A DNA stretch of 64,000 bases, taken from positions 1,116,001 to 1,180,000 of the forward strand of contig NZ_LT629710.1 of the NCBI RefSeq assembly GCF_900104535.1. Reading direction: 5' to 3'. Source of the DNA: Nakamurella panacisegetis (GTDB lineage Bacteria > Actinomycetota > Actinomycetes > Mycobacteriales > Nakamurellaceae). Both the position numbers and the translations under genes were made by a program. How positions within the stretch are numbered: the stretch's first letter is position 1; the number at the start of each line of letters is the position of its first letter. Of this stretch, positions 8,964-20,310 are shown one piece after another. The notes under the pieces are model-generated. The model saw only the letters and a program-made list of their open reading frames with translations, was not told the DNA's origin and did not search any database.

Positions 8964-9137
8964 TCAGCGGGTCGGTGACGCTTGCGTGCTGGAGGCCGAG
9001 ATGGTCGGCGGGGTCGGTTCCACGCCGTTCCGGGCGGTGGTGAGCAAGGCGGCAGAGCTGGAGTCCGCCGCGTTCGGTGCGGTGGCGACGTCCAGCCCAC
9101 TCGCCGTCGCGACCTGCACCAGCTCGTCTGCGGTCAT
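8964..9137 (-). CDS. Doubtful small protein, 57 residues
   Basis: A short reading frame (MTADELVQVATASGLDVATA start; TTARNGVEPTPP near the end) with the third-base GC bias of a real gene. There is no ribosome site of note, no domain I know, and it sits between two intergenic repeat structures, so it may be the remnant of a lost gene or chance. Confidence 0.25.
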   Translation of the reverse strand: MTADELVQVATASGLDVATAPNAADSSSAALLTTARNGVEPTPPTISASSTQASPTR

Positions 9138-9157
9138 CGGCAGTTGAACCATCCTTG

Positions 9158-9239
9158 CGCATGGATCAACTTCATCGATTTGGGACGGGTGGGACGCGAG
9201 TCGTCACTTTCGTCCATGCCTGCGAAGTTGATCCATGCG
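9158..9239. repeat. 16-bp perfect inverted repeat with 50-bp spacer
   Basis: CGCATGGATCAACTTC at 9158-9173 is matched exactly, inverted, by GAAGTTGATCCATGCG at 9224-9239. Perfect arms of this length and a compact 82-bp size suggest a small dispersed repeat (REP or MITE-like) or the transcription terminator of purM, which ends at 9277 on the minus strand. Confidence 0.6.
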
Positions 9240-9276
9240 GACCACGGGCGAACGGTGCTGTGGGGGCAGGCGGGGA

Positions 9277-10374
9277 CTAGAAGCGCGGGTGGTCCCCGGA
9301 GAGGGTGGCCCGTGACTGCTCGTGGCCGGAGCGCTCAACGGTCCCCAGGACGACGGACGGCACGTGACGGGCGGTCAGCACGGCCATGGCGCGATCGACG
9401 TCATCGGCGCCGATGATGGCCACCATGCCGATGCCCATGTTGAACGCCTTCTCCATCTCCTCGCGCTGCACCCGGCCGTGACCGGCGATGTAGCCGAAGA
9501 CAGGCAATGGCGTCCAGGCCCGACGGTCCATGACGGCCGTCAGACCGGACGGGATGATGCGCCCCACGTTGCCGGCCAGGCCGCCGCCGGTGATGTGCGC
9601 GTAGGCGTGGATGTCGGTCTCGCGGGCCAGCCGCAGGCAGTCCAGCGCGTAGATGCGGGTCGGTTCGAGAAGTTCCTCGCCGAGGGTCCGTCCGAACTCC
9701 TCCACGTGTCCCTCCAGCGACAGCCGGGCGATGTCCAGCAGCACGTGCCGGACCATCGAGTAGCCGTTGGAGTGGACCCCGGAGGACTCCATCCCGATGA
9801 CGACATCGCCCGGGCGGACGCGGTCCGGGCCCAGGATGTCGTCGGCCTCGACCACGCCGACCGCGGTGGCGGCCAGGTCGTAGTCCTGCGGAGCCATCAG
9901 ACCGGGATGTTCGGCCGTCTCGCCGCCGACCAGCGCACAACCGGCCTTGACACAGCCGTCGGCGATGCCGGAGACGATCGACGCGATCCGCTCCGGATCG
10001 AGCTGGCCGCACGCGATGTAGTCCTGCAGGAACAGCGGCTCGGCGCCGCAGGCGACCAGGTCGTCGACGACCATGGCGACCAGGTCGATCCCGATGGTGT
10101 TGTGGACGTCCAGGGCTTGCGCGATGGCCGACTTGGTGCCGACCCCGTCGGAGGACGAGGCGAGAACGGGGTCCCGGAACCGGTTGATCGGAAGGCGGAA
10201 CAGCGACGCGAAGCCACCGATCCCACCCATCACCTCGGGGCGATGGGTCTTCTCGGTGTACGGCTTCATCAGGTCGACGGCCTCTTCGCCGGCGGCGATC
10301 GAGACGCCGGACCCGGCGTATGTCGCCCCGGATCCGATCGGGTGCCGCTGATGGCCGGATGCATGCGTGTTCAC
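9277..10374 (-). CDS. purM: Phosphoribosylformylglycinamidine cyclo-ligase (AIR synthetase)
   Basis: A 365-residue enzyme that closes the imidazole ring: FGAM plus ATP gives AIR, step five of purine synthesis. Typical blocks are present: TYAGSGVSI, the GGIGGFASLF loop, SSDGVGTKS, VGGETAEHPG, GVHSNGYSMVR and HITGGGLAGNVGR. I start at GTG 10374, which gives the usual short leader before TYA; GGAG lies rather far upstream (12 bases). It follows purF by 53 bp on the same strand and is probably co-transcribed with it. Confidence 0.96.
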   Translation of the reverse strand: MNTHASGHQRHPIGSGATYAGSGVSIAAGEEAVDLMKPYTEKTHRPEVMGGIGGFASLFRLPINRFRDPVLASSSDGVGTKSAIAQALDVHNTIGIDLVAMVVDDLVACGAEPLFLQDYIACGQLDPERIASIVSGIADGCVKAGCALVGGETAEHPGLMAPQDYDLAATAVGVVEADDILGPDRVRPGDVVIGMESSGVHSNGYSMVRHVLLDIARLSLEGHVEEFGRTLGEELLEPTRIYALDCLRLARETDIHAYAHITGGGLAGNVGRIIPSGLTAVMDRRAWTPLPVFGYIAGHGRVQREEMEKAFNMGIGMVAIIGADDVDRAMAVLTARHVPSVVLGTVERSGHEQSRATLSGDHPRF

Positions 10375-10427
10375 AGTGGTGGGGATCTCCGTTCGGACTT
10401 CCGGTGTACGTGCGGGCGTGACGCGGA

Positions 10428-12020
10428 CTACGGCCGGCTCAGCGCGGTCTGCGCGCCGTTCGCGTGGCCGTTGACCAGGTGACCGCCGGTGACCCCGCGG
10501 CCGATGCCCTCCAGGACATGCTTGCCGACCTGGTCCGGGATGGTGATCGGGTACTCGCCGGAGAAGCAGGCCGTGCACAGCCGGTTGCGTGGCTGCTCGG
10601 AGGCGATGACCAGCGAGTCGAGGGAGATGTAGCCCAGGGTATCGGCGCCGATGGAGCGCCGGACGTCCTCGACATCGCTGGAACTGGCGATCAACTCGGC
10701 TCGGGTGCCGAAGTCAAGACCGTAGAAGCAGGGCCATCGCACCGGCGGGGAGGCGATCCGGACGTGCACCTCGAGGGCGCCGGCCTCGCGGAGCATCCGG
10801 ACCAGCGCCCGCTGGGTGTTGCCGCGGACGATCGAGTCGTCGACGACGACCAGGCGCTTGCCGCGGATCACGTCGCGCAGTGGGTTCAGCTTGAGCCGGA
10901 TACCGAGCTGCCGGATGGTCTGCGACGGCTGGATGAAGGTGCGGCCCACGTAGGCGTTCTTGACCAGGCCCTGGCCGTACGGAATACCCGACTCCTGCGC
11001 GTAGCCGATGGCGGCCGGCGTGCCGGATTCGGGCGTCGGAATGACCAGGTCGGCCTCGATCGGCGACTCCAGGGCCAGCCGGCGGCCGATTTCGACCCGG
11101 GTCGCGTGCACGCCGCGGCCGGAGATGCTGGTGTCAGGGCGGGCCAGGTACACGTATTCGAAGACGCAGCCCTTGGGCTCGGCCGACGCGAAGCGCTCGC
11201 TGCGGATGCCGTCCTCGTCGATGGCCAGCAACTCGCCCGGCTCCACCTCACGGACGTAGGACGCGCCGACGATGTCCAGGGCGGCGGTCTCGGAGGCGAC
11301 GACCCACCCGCGGTCCAGCCGGCCGAGCACCAGCGGGTGGACACCGTGCGGGTCGCGGGCCGCATAGAGGGTGTGCTCGTCACAGAAGACGAAGTTGAAA
11401 GCGCCTTTGAGGGTCGGAAACAGGCTGAGCGCGGCCGCTTCGATCCCGACGTCGGTGGCCGCGTGGGCCAGCAGACGGGTCACGATGTCGGAGTCGGTGG
11501 TCGCCTTGGACTTCGACGGCTTGCCCGACAGCCGCTGCGCCTGGAGCGACAGTTCGGCCGTGTTGACCAGATTGCCGTTGTGCCCCAAGGCCAGACCGGA
11601 GCCGACCGAGGTGTTCGCGAAGGTGGGCTGAGCGTTCTCCCAGCTGCCGGACCCGGTGGTCGAGTAGCGGCAGTGCCCGACGGCGATATGGCCCTTGAGC
11701 GCGGACAGGGTCTGCTCGTCGAACACCTGCGACACCAGGCCGAGATCCTTGAAGACGACGATCTCGCTTCCGTCGGCAACGGCGATGCCGGCTGCCTCCT
11801 GACCGCGGTGCTGGAGGGCGTACAGGCCGTAGTAGGTCAGCTTCGCGACTTCCTCGCCCGGGGCCCACACCCCGAAGACGCCGCACTCCTCCTTGGGACC
11901 CTGGTCCTGCGCGGCATCCATCTCAGGATCGCGAGGCTGGTCGATCACGCTCAGCGGGAGGCTGGTTCGCGGATGGTTCGTCGTCGGGATGGATGTGGTC
12001 GGTGACTGACCGGTACCCAC
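10428..12020 (-). CDS. purF: Amidophosphoribosyltransferase
   Basis: A 530-residue enzyme for the committed step of purine synthesis: PRPP plus glutamine gives phosphoribosylamine. The N-terminal nucleophile cysteine (KEE-C46-GVFGVWAPG) follows a 45-residue leader, to be removed as in PurF proteins with propeptides. The phosphoribosyltransferase part has RLVVVDDSIVRGNTQ, the PRPP loop. Cysteines near the C-terminus (NRLCTACFSGEYP) fit the Fe-S-containing class, which is oxygen-sensitive in Bacillus. AGGAG nine bases before GTG 12020 decides the start. ATG 11921 would shorten the propeptide. Confidence 0.96.
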   Translation of the reverse strand: MGTGQSPTTSIPTTNHPRTSLPLSVIDQPRDPEMDAAQDQGPKEECGVFGVWAPGEEVAKLTYYGLYALQHRGQEAAGIAVADGSEIVVFKDLGLVSQVFDEQTLSALKGHIAVGHCRYSTTGSGSWENAQPTFANTSVGSGLALGHNGNLVNTAELSLQAQRLSGKPSKSKATTDSDIVTRLLAHAATDVGIEAAALSLFPTLKGAFNFVFCDEHTLYAARDPHGVHPLVLGRLDRGWVVASETAALDIVGASYVREVEPGELLAIDEDGIRSERFASAEPKGCVFEYVYLARPDTSISGRGVHATRVEIGRRLALESPIEADLVIPTPESGTPAAIGYAQESGIPYGQGLVKNAYVGRTFIQPSQTIRQLGIRLKLNPLRDVIRGKRLVVVDDSIVRGNTQRALVRMLREAGALEVHVRIASPPVRWPCFYGLDFGTRAELIASSSDVEDVRRSIGADTLGYISLDSLVIASEQPRNRLCTACFSGEYPITIPDQVGKHVLEGIGRGVTGGHLVNGHANGAQTALSRP

Positions 12021-12079
12021 GTAACCGTGCTCCTGTCGAAGGCGCGAGTGTGTGCAACATTGGGGAACATCGGTACCCC

Positions 12080-12085
12080 ATCCTA
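12080..12085 (-). promoter_or_regulatory. purF: Candidate -10 box of purF
   Basis: On the minus strand this reads TAGGAT, 59 bp before the purF GTG. The gap to the upstream gene is 147 bp, so purF-purM probably has its own promoter here. No convincing -35 box was found. Confidence 0.3.
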
Positions 12086-12167
12086 CCCGGTGGACCGCCC
12101 CACCCGGCCCGGCCTGAACGAACTCGTCCGGGCGGTCGGTGGACGCGGTGATCACCCAGCGCAAGCA

Positions 12168-13457
12168 TCAGGACGGCGGCAGGGCCGCCCGCACGGTGCG
12201 GGTGAGGCCGGCCACCAGGGCCTGGGCGCCGGGGTCATCGGTCAGCTCCCGCGCCGTCGCGAGCTTGGTGTACGAGACGTCGTTGGCCGCCGTGGACAGC
12301 ACGACGATGATCTGGTTCGCCGTGAATCCCATCGTGTGGATCGCCATGACGCCGCCCAGGCAGCATCCCCAGCCCTGCTTCGACCCGGTCCCGGGGATCG
12401 CGTTGACACCGAAATTCTGATCGAACCCGTCGGCCCCGGTGTCCAGCGAACCCTCCATGGCCTCGGTGAACCAGGACGAGGTGCGGCTGTCGCTCAGCAG
12501 CTGGTAGAGGAAGGACGCCTGGTCGTGGGCGGAGATCTGCACGTCACCCCAGTACCGGGGTTCCGGCGACGGGGAGGTTTCGTCGAGGTCGTATCGGGCG
12601 GCCATCCTGGTGATGATCGCGGCCCGGCCGTCGTCGTCGTAGAACTCCTGGGCGATCGAGTCGTCGGACGCGACGATCATCTGGCGTAGCTGGGAGAGGG
12701 TGTCCGGGGCCACGTTCTCGATGCCACCGGCCTGATCGATGACATCGGCGGCCAGGAACAGCTTCACCAGGCTCATCGACGGGACATCCCGATCGGCGTC
12801 GATCGACGTGGTGACCGACCCGGTCTGACGGTTCATCACGACCACGGACTGGGTGATGCCCTCGTCCGCCGCCTGGTCAACCGCCTCCTGCACCTCGTTG
12901 CTGGTGTCGGGGGCCGGGTGGGCCAATGCGCTCGCGCTGGCCCGGCGCTCCGACGCCCGGCTCGCAGCGGCACTGCTGGCGGCGGCGCTACTGCTCGCCG
13001 CACTCGCGGCGGCACTGCTCGCGGCGGCGCGGCTCGCCGCACTGGCAGCGGCACTGCTGGCGGCCGCACTGCTCGCGGCCGCTCCGCTCGCCACCGCTCG
13101 GGAGGACGAGGCAACCGCCGCGCTGCTGCTCGACGCATCACTGCGGGCCGCCGCGCTACTCGCCGCGGCCCGACTGGCGGACGCGCTCTCCAGGGCGGCG
13201 CTGGACGATGCGGCAGCCTCGAGTTCGGCACTGTTCGGCGCGGCCGGGCTGGGTGCCCCACTCCCCGCAGCCAGCGCGGGGACGGTGACGGTGCGACCAG
13301 CGGCGACGCCCACGCCGGAGGCCACCTGCGCCAGCGAGACCGCGGTCGGCGTCCTGGTCGATTCCTTGGCCTCGGACCGCACCGCCGTTGTGACCACCGC
13401 GACCGCCACCACCAGCACGGATCCCGCAGCGACGGAGAGGGCGGCACGCAATCGCAC
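12168..13457 (-). CDS. Exported penicillin-recognising serine hydrolase with long Ala/Ser linker
   Basis: A 429-residue protein with an N-terminal signal or anchor helix (residues 5-26), a low-complexity Ala/Ser-rich stretch (about 80-178) and a class A beta-lactamase-like domain. The domain shows all three catalytic motifs: SLVK at 229-232, SDD at 264-266 and K-Q-G at 360-362. The glutamate loop of true beta-lactamases is not evident, so a peptidoglycan-related or lipase-like role is as likely as antibiotic hydrolysis. GAGAGGA nine bases before ATG 13457 supports the start. The linker would let the domain reach through the cell wall. Confidence 0.82.
   Translation of the reverse strand: MRLRAALSVAAGSVLVVAVAVVTTAVRSEAKESTRTPTAVSLAQVASGVGVAAGRTVTVPALAAGSGAPSPAAPNSAELEAAASSSAALESASASRAAASSAAARSDASSSSAAVASSSRAVASGAAASSAAASSAAASAASRAAASSAAASAASSSAAASSAAASRASERRASASALAHPAPDTSNEVQEAVDQAADEGITQSVVVMNRQTGSVTTSIDADRDVPSMSLVKLFLAADVIDQAGGIENVAPDTLSQLRQMIVASDDSIAQEFYDDDGRAAIITRMAARYDLDETSPSPEPRYWGDVQISAHDQASFLYQLLSDSRTSSWFTEAMEGSLDTGADGFDQNFGVNAIPGTGSKQGWGCCLGGVMAIHTMGFTANQIIVVLSTAANDVSYTKLATARELTDDPGAQALVAGLTRTVRAALPPS
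12940..13240 (-). repeat. Low-complexity Ala/Ser-coding tract
   Basis: Short imperfect repeats of GCG/GCC/AGC codons code the Ala/Ser-rich linker of the serine hydrolase. The repeats differ in detail, so this is drift-prone coding sequence and not a recent exact tandem array. Confidence 0.7.
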
Positions 13458-13697
13458 GGGCGCTGTCCTCTCGAGTTCGCACGGGGCGCGGCCAGCACGG
13501 GCCGCCGGAAGCGGAGCGTGACCGGTTCCCGGGTGCCGGTGCTCGGCCCCTCCGGCGGAGCCTGACCGGTCGACTGTGGTCGGCCGTGTGCCCGGCCTGT
13601 GCCACAGCTGTCAATGCTGCGCGATGCGAAAGAAAATTCAGGCGAAGCGCGCCGCGGAGGTCGCCGAAACCTGAGCCGGACGCCTGCGACCGACGCA

Positions 13698-14075
13698 TCA
13701 GCGCATCGGCAGGAAGTCCCCCAGATCGGCGCGGGTACCACTGGCCCGCACCCGGCCCGCGGCCACGACGTCGACCCAGGTCACGGCCCCGACGGCCAGA
13801 GCCAGCCAGGTCGAACCGTCCATCTCGATGACGTTCGGTGGCGTCCCTCGGGTGTGCCGGATCCCGTCGAAGGCCTGCACCGCCGAATACGGTGGGACCC
13901 GGATCTCGACCGATTTGCCCGGGTGCTGCTGCCCGAAGTACAGCAGTGTGGCCCGCACCAGTTCCTTCATGGTCGCCCGGTCCGCCTCGGGCCGGCCGTC
14001 CTGGTCGGCCGGCAGGGCGTCGATGGCCCGGAGTGCCGCCTCGGCGTCCTGCTCCGTCACCGCTCGCCTGGCCAT
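13698..14075 (-). CDS. Sterol carrier family protein (SCP_3-like)
   Basis: A 125-residue cytoplasmic protein. The core pattern (VEIRVPPYSAVQAFDGIRHTR, then NVIEMDGSTWLALAVG and TWVDVVAAGRVRASGTRADL in parts) matches the bacterial SCP-like family found next to purF in mycobacteria (Rv0807). Such proteins bind lipids or CoA thioesters; the ligand is unknown. I start at ATG 14075, with GGTGA just upstream, and not at the longer in-frame ATG at 14105. It lies upstream of the serine hydrolase on the same strand, 240 bp away. Confidence 0.8.
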   Translation of the reverse strand: MARRAVTEQDAEAALRAIDALPADQDGRPEADRATMKELVRATLLYFGQQHPGKSVEIRVPPYSAVQAFDGIRHTRGTPPNVIEMDGSTWLALAVGAVTWVDVVAAGRVRASGTRADLGDFLPMR

Positions 14076-14126
14076 GGATTCACCATAGATCCCGCGCGGA
14101 CCCATCCCGTCCGAGCGCGGCGGAGA

Positions 14127-14837
14127 ATGAGAAGGGTGATCAACTCACCCGACGGCGCCGCGTTGTCCCAGACCTCGGATCCGGCCGACGCGAGCCGCGT
14201 TGTCCTCGTCGTCCACGGCGGCGGGACCGATTCCGTCATCGCCACGAGCTGGCTGAACCTGGCCGTACTGCGGCTGTGGCCGTTCGCCCGCAGCATCGCC
14301 CGGCGCGACGCGTCGGCCGCGGTCTACCGACTGAGATTCGCCGTCCGCGGCTGGAACCGTACCGGCGAGGCGGCCCTCCGCGACGCGCACTGGGCGCTGG
14401 CCACCCTTCGGGAGCGTCATCCCGGCCGACCGATCGTGCTGGTCGGACACTCGATGGGCGGCCGGGTGGCCCTGCTGACCGGCGGGGACGCCGACGTGGC
14501 CGGGGTCGTGCTGCTGGAGCCGTGGGCCCCGTCGGATGAGCCGGCCGATCAGTTGGCCGGGGTCCCGACCGTCATCATTCGCGGCGGGCACGACCGGGTC
14601 ATCCCGCCGGCCACGACGAACCCCTGGATCGCCCGGGCCAGGCACACCGGAGCACGGGTCGACGAGACCCTGCTGCCGTGGGCCGGACACGCGATGTTGC
14701 GACGGTTCTGGGTGTGGCACCGCCTGGCCGCCGACGGGGTGGAGTCGATACTGGCCGCGACGCAGGCCGAGGACGCAACGGGCACCCGCGGCCCCCATGA
14801 GCGGCCGGTCAGCCCGTTGCTGAGTGAGGGCTCCTGA
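14127..14837 (+). CDS. Alpha/beta-hydrolase
   Basis: A 236-residue hydrolase without signal peptide. The nucleophile elbow GHSMGGR is near residue 112, the acid is probably in GGHDRVIPP and the histidine in WAGHAML, so the triad is complete. The oxyanion-hole region is VVHGGGTDS near the N-terminus. The substrate is unknown; esterase or lipase-like action is a family inference. The start is uncertain: ATG 14127 or GTG 14136, both with poorly placed ribosome sites. It is divergent from the sterol-carrier gene with a 51-bp gap. Confidence 0.78.
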   Translation: MRRVINSPDGAALSQTSDPADASRVVLVVHGGGTDSVIATSWLNLAVLRLWPFARSIARRDASAAVYRLRFAVRGWNRTGEAALRDAHWALATLRERHPGRPIVLVGHSMGGRVALLTGGDADVAGVVLLEPWAPSDEPADQLAGVPTVIIRGGHDRVIPPATTNPWIARARHTGARVDETLLPWAGHAMLRRFWVWHRLAADGVESILAATQAEDATGTRGPHERPVSPLLSEGS

Positions 14838-14898
14838 CCGGGAGGCACCATCCATCAAGCGACGGTGACCGGACGAGCCGCGGTCAGAGCCGGCGCGA

Positions 14899-15626
14899 TC
14901 AGGGCAGATCGGTCACAGCGACGACCGTAGCCCGGACCAGATCGGCGGAGGTCTCGTAGCGCTCGCCGCCGTCCAGCGGGCCGGTGAGCGGCCCTCGGCC
15001 CTGCGCTACGGCGATCGGCCGACGGGCCGAGAAGTGGATCTCCCGAGCTCCGGTCGCCCTGACGATGTCCGCGGCGTTGGCCGGGGTGACGCCGCTGCCG
15101 GGCATCACCACGAGTTCGTCCCCGGCCCGGCGGATCAGCTCGGCCAGCAGCGTCAGGCCCTCCTGGGCGGTTGGCCGGGCGCCAGACGTCAGCAACCGGT
15201 TGACACCCAGCTCCAGCAGAACATCCAGGGCGGCCAACGGGTCTCGCGTGGCGTCGAAGGCCCGGTGAAAGGTGACGGGCACGTCCTGAGCAGCGTTGAG
15301 CAGGCGCGTCATGGCGGGCAGGTCGATGTCGCCCGCCTCGGTGAGCGCGCCGATCACCACCGATCGGGCGCCCTTGTCGATCGCGTGCTCGACATCCTTG
15401 GCCATCACCCGGATCTCGTCCCGGTCGTAGACGAAATCGCCGGCCCGGGGCCGGATCAGCACATGAGTGTCGATGACGTCGACCACGGACTCGATCAATC
15501 CGGCCGACGGGGTGATGCCGCCCAGCTCCAGCGCGGCACACAGTTCGATCCGGTCGGCCCCGCCCGTCACGGCGGCCCTGGCCCCCAGGGTCGACTGCAC
15601 GCAGACCTCGGTCCCGATCACGGTGG

Positions 15627-15630
<4 letters not shown>
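14899..15630 (-). CDS. cutC: CutC family protein (copper homeostasis)
   Basis: A 243-residue TIM-barrel protein with the CutC pattern: [20 protein letters not shown] at the start, [35 protein letters not shown] and [13 protein letters not shown]. CutC was named for copper tolerance in E. coli, but its chemistry is unclear. The GTG at 15630 overlaps the purL stop by four bases (GTGA), so it is translated with purSQL. That places it under purine-operon control and not in a metal operon. Confidence 0.9.
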
Positions 15631-17938
<2,308 letters not shown>

Positions 17939-17942
<4 letters not shown>

Positions 17943-18649
17943 GCGGAGACTCCCAAGAGGTGGTCGACGACGGACAGGAAGAAGCCCATTCCGTCGTCGG
18001 TGGGGCCGGTCAACGGGTCGATGGCGTGTTCGGGGTGCGGCATCAGGCCGGCTACGCGTCCGTCGGCGGAGCAGATGCCGGCGATGTCACGCTCGCTGCC
18101 GTTCGGGTTGGCCGGCGCGGTCGAGCCGCCGGCCAGGCTGGGCACGTAGCGGAACAGCACGCGCCCCTCGCCTTCGAGCTCGTCGAGGACGGACTCGGAG
18201 GCGACGTAGCGCCCTTCGGCGTTCTTCATGGGGATCAGGATGTCCGCCCCCGGCTGGAACCGGCTGGTCCAGACGGTGCTGGTGTTCTCCGCCCGCAGCC
18301 ACTGGTCGCGGCAGAGGAACTTCAGCCCGGCGTTGCGGACCAGGGCACCCGGCAACAGCCCGGCCTCGCACAGCACCTGGAAGCCGTTGCAGATACCGAG
18401 TACCGGCAGGCCGCCCTTGGCCGCCTCGACCACGGACCGCATGACGGGGGTCTGCGCGGCGATGGCCCCGGCCCGGAGGTAGTCGCCGTAGGAGAAGCCA
18501 CCCGGGACGACGATCGCGTCGACCCCCTTGAGGTCGGCGTCGGCGTGCCACAGCGGCACCGCCTCGGCCTCGGCGTACCGCACCGCGCGGGCGGCGTCCA
18601 CGTCGTCGAGGGTGCCCGGGAAGGTGATGACGCCGATCCGTGGGCTCAC
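17939..18649 (-). CDS. purQ: Phosphoribosylformylglycinamidine synthase subunit PurQ (glutaminase)
   Basis: A 236-residue class I glutamine amidotransferase that supplies ammonia to PurL. The nucleophile cysteine is in [17 protein letters not shown] and the His/Glu pair in [27 protein letters not shown] is the usual oxyanion strand. GTG 18649 overlaps the purS stop by four bases, which decides the start over an in-frame ATG 39 bases upstream. Confidence 0.97.
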
Positions 18650-18900
18650 TTGGCGGTCTCGGGCTCGGCGATACGGGTGACGGTCCACTCCTCGATGACC
18701 CGGTTCGCCAGCAGGTGCCCGGCGATCTCCTCGAGGTCCTCGTCGGACACGGTGTCGTCCACCTCGAGGTCGAAGTGCTTGCCCTGGCGCACCGAGGTGA
18801 CCCCTGGGTGGCCGGTGCGGGTCAGCGCGGCGAGGATCGCCTTGCCCTGCGGATCGAGGATCTCGGACTTGATGACGACATCAACTGCCACGCGCGCCAC
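18646..18900 (-). CDS. purS: Phosphoribosylformylglycinamidine synthase subunit PurS
   Basis: An 84-residue structural subunit that bridges PurQ and PurL and helps form the ammonia channel. The pattern [13 protein letters not shown]-like ([18 protein letters not shown]) and [13 protein letters not shown] is characteristic. It starts with GTG 18900; AAGGGA lies about nine bases upstream. First gene of the purSQL-cutC operon. Confidence 0.95.
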   Translation of the reverse strand: MARVAVDVVIKSEILDPQGKAILAALTRTGHPGVTSVRQGKHFDLEVDDTVSDEDLEEIAGHLLANRVIEEWTVTRIAEPETAK

Positions 18901-18949
18901 GGCGGTGGTCCCTTCTTCAGGTTTACGGACCAGCGGGAGAACGTGCCCC

Positions 18950-18955
18950 AGTTTA
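18950..18955 (-). promoter_or_regulatory. Candidate -10 box of the purSQL operon
   Basis: The minus strand reads TAAACT, 50 bp before the purS GTG. TAAACC at about 18920-18925 is a second, closer match. No TTGACA-like box is at the right distance, so support is weak. Confidence 0.3.
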
Positions 18956-19053
18956 TCCGGCTCCCGGGGCCGGTCCGGCCACGGTGCCGCGGGCGGCCGG
19001 TGGCCGGCCGGCGGCCGGCGATGCTCCGGCGAGCGGGTCGCCGCCGGGGCCGG

Positions 19054-20244
19054 TCAGCCGGCGAGACGAGTGGCGTCGGGACGGTGGGGACGAGCGCGAC
19101 GACGGGAGAAGAGGTAGATCACGGGCAGGGTGGCCAGCAGCGGGCCGACGATCGACACCGGGCGGAGCAGCCACCAGGTCAGGGTCGGCTCCACGCCCTC
19201 GATCCGGAGGCCGAAGATCGACCATTCGACCGCGCGGGACAGGGCCATTCCGGTGGTGTGGAACAGGAACAGCGGCAACGCGAAACGGGTCAGGACGCCC
19301 ATACTGCGGGCGAACCAGCCACCGGAGGCCAGCCGGTGCAGCACGAAGGGTCGGATCAGCTCGGCCACGCCGATCTGGAACAGGGTGAGCGCCAGGATGC
19401 ACACGGTGGGCGGCGCCATGTTCGATCCCTGCCCCGGCACGCCGACCATGGAACCCGGATACAGACCCGAGAACACCAGCCCGACCAGCAGAAACAGCCC
19501 GACGAAGGTCATCGCCCAGGCCTGCTGCCGGGACTTGGCCGGTTGGTAGGCCCAGTCCGGGACGCCGTCGGGGACAGAGCGCGGCGCCTGGTCGAGGCCG
19601 GAGATCCGGCGGTGGAAGTAGCCGAGCTGGAAGGCGAAGCCCCAGACGAACACCATGTTGATCCACTCGACGTACGGCACCTGGTACCGGAATCGCAGGA
19701 TGTCCACCAGCACGGCCAGGCCACCCAGCCAGACCAGGACCAGGACGTCGAACCGGCGGTGCAGCCAGACGGTGACCGGCATCATCGCCACGAAGAACAG
19801 GTAGGTGGCGACGAACCACAAGGGTGAGACCACCATCAGGACGGCGCGGCCCATCCAGTCGAGGTTGAACACGCTACCGACGATGATGCCGAGCACGATC
19901 CACACTCCGAGGAGCGCGGCCGACGGCACCGCCAGTTCACGGGCCTGACGGAGCGCGAAGTGCCAGATGCGATCACCGCGGGCAGCGGCCCGCTGCCATG
20001 CGGTCAGGTGCACGTAGGCCCCGATGTAGAAGAACACCGGCAGGACCTGCAGCAACCAGGTGAGAATCCAGATCCCGGAGGTGAAGCCGAGCGGACTGGT
20101 GGCCGTCGGGCCCTTCGCGCCCCAGATCAGGATCGTGAAACACCAGTGCCAGAGAATGACGACCATCAACGAGAAGGCGCGCAGGAAATCCGCGTACGGA
20201 TCGCGCCGGGCCAGCTTCGACGCGCTGGTCGGTGAAATGGCCAC
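19054..20244 (-). CDS. Membrane acyltransferase 3 family protein
   Basis: A 396-residue integral membrane protein with about ten hydrophobic segments. It opens DPYADFLRAFSLMVVILWHW, close to the R/H pattern of acyltransferase-3 (OafA/NodX) proteins, which transfer acyl groups to cell-surface sugars or lipids. GGGAGG four bases before GTG 20244 is a good ribosome site. It is divergent from the CPBP protease gene with a 66-bp gap. The acceptor is unknown and no glycan genes are adjacent. Confidence 0.8.
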   Translation of the reverse strand: MAISPTSASKLARRDPYADFLRAFSLMVVILWHWCFTILIWGAKGPTATSPLGFTSGIWILTWLLQVLPVFFYIGAYVHLTAWQRAAARGDRIWHFALRQARELAVPSAALLGVWIVLGIIVGSVFNLDWMGRAVLMVVSPLWFVATYLFFVAMMPVTVWLHRRFDVLVLVWLGGLAVLVDILRFRYQVPYVEWINMVFVWGFAFQLGYFHRRISGLDQAPRSVPDGVPDWAYQPAKSRQQAWAMTFVGLFLLVGLVFSGLYPGSMVGVPGQGSNMAPPTVCILALTLFQIGVAELIRPFVLHRLASGGWFARSMGVLTRFALPLFLFHTTGMALSRAVEWSIFGLRIEGVEPTLTWWLLRPVSIVGPLLATLPVIYLFSRRRARPHRPDATRLAG

Positions 20245-20283
20245 CGAACCTCCCCATTCACCCTGTCCGCTCGCGCCGCATTT

Positions 20284-20306
20284 CTATGGGTACTGGTCCA
20301 CCATAG
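20284..20306. promoter_or_regulatory. Short inverted repeat between divergent membrane-protein genes
   Basis: CTATGG (20284-20289) and CCATAG (20301-20306) flank an 11-bp centre in the 66-bp gap, ending five bases before the CPBP start codon. It could be a shared operator or overlap the two promoters; this is only a positional argument. Confidence 0.25.
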
Positions 20307-20310
20307 GAGC

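Larger units (their letters stand above)
8831..9276. other. 446-bp gap with two inverted-repeat structures
   Basis: The gap between the convergent ends of the DUF3073 and purM genes holds a three-armed repeat (8861-8949), a doubtful small reading frame on the minus strand (8964-9137) and a long-armed inverted repeat (9158-9239). No tRNA or other known RNA was recognised. Confidence 0.8.
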
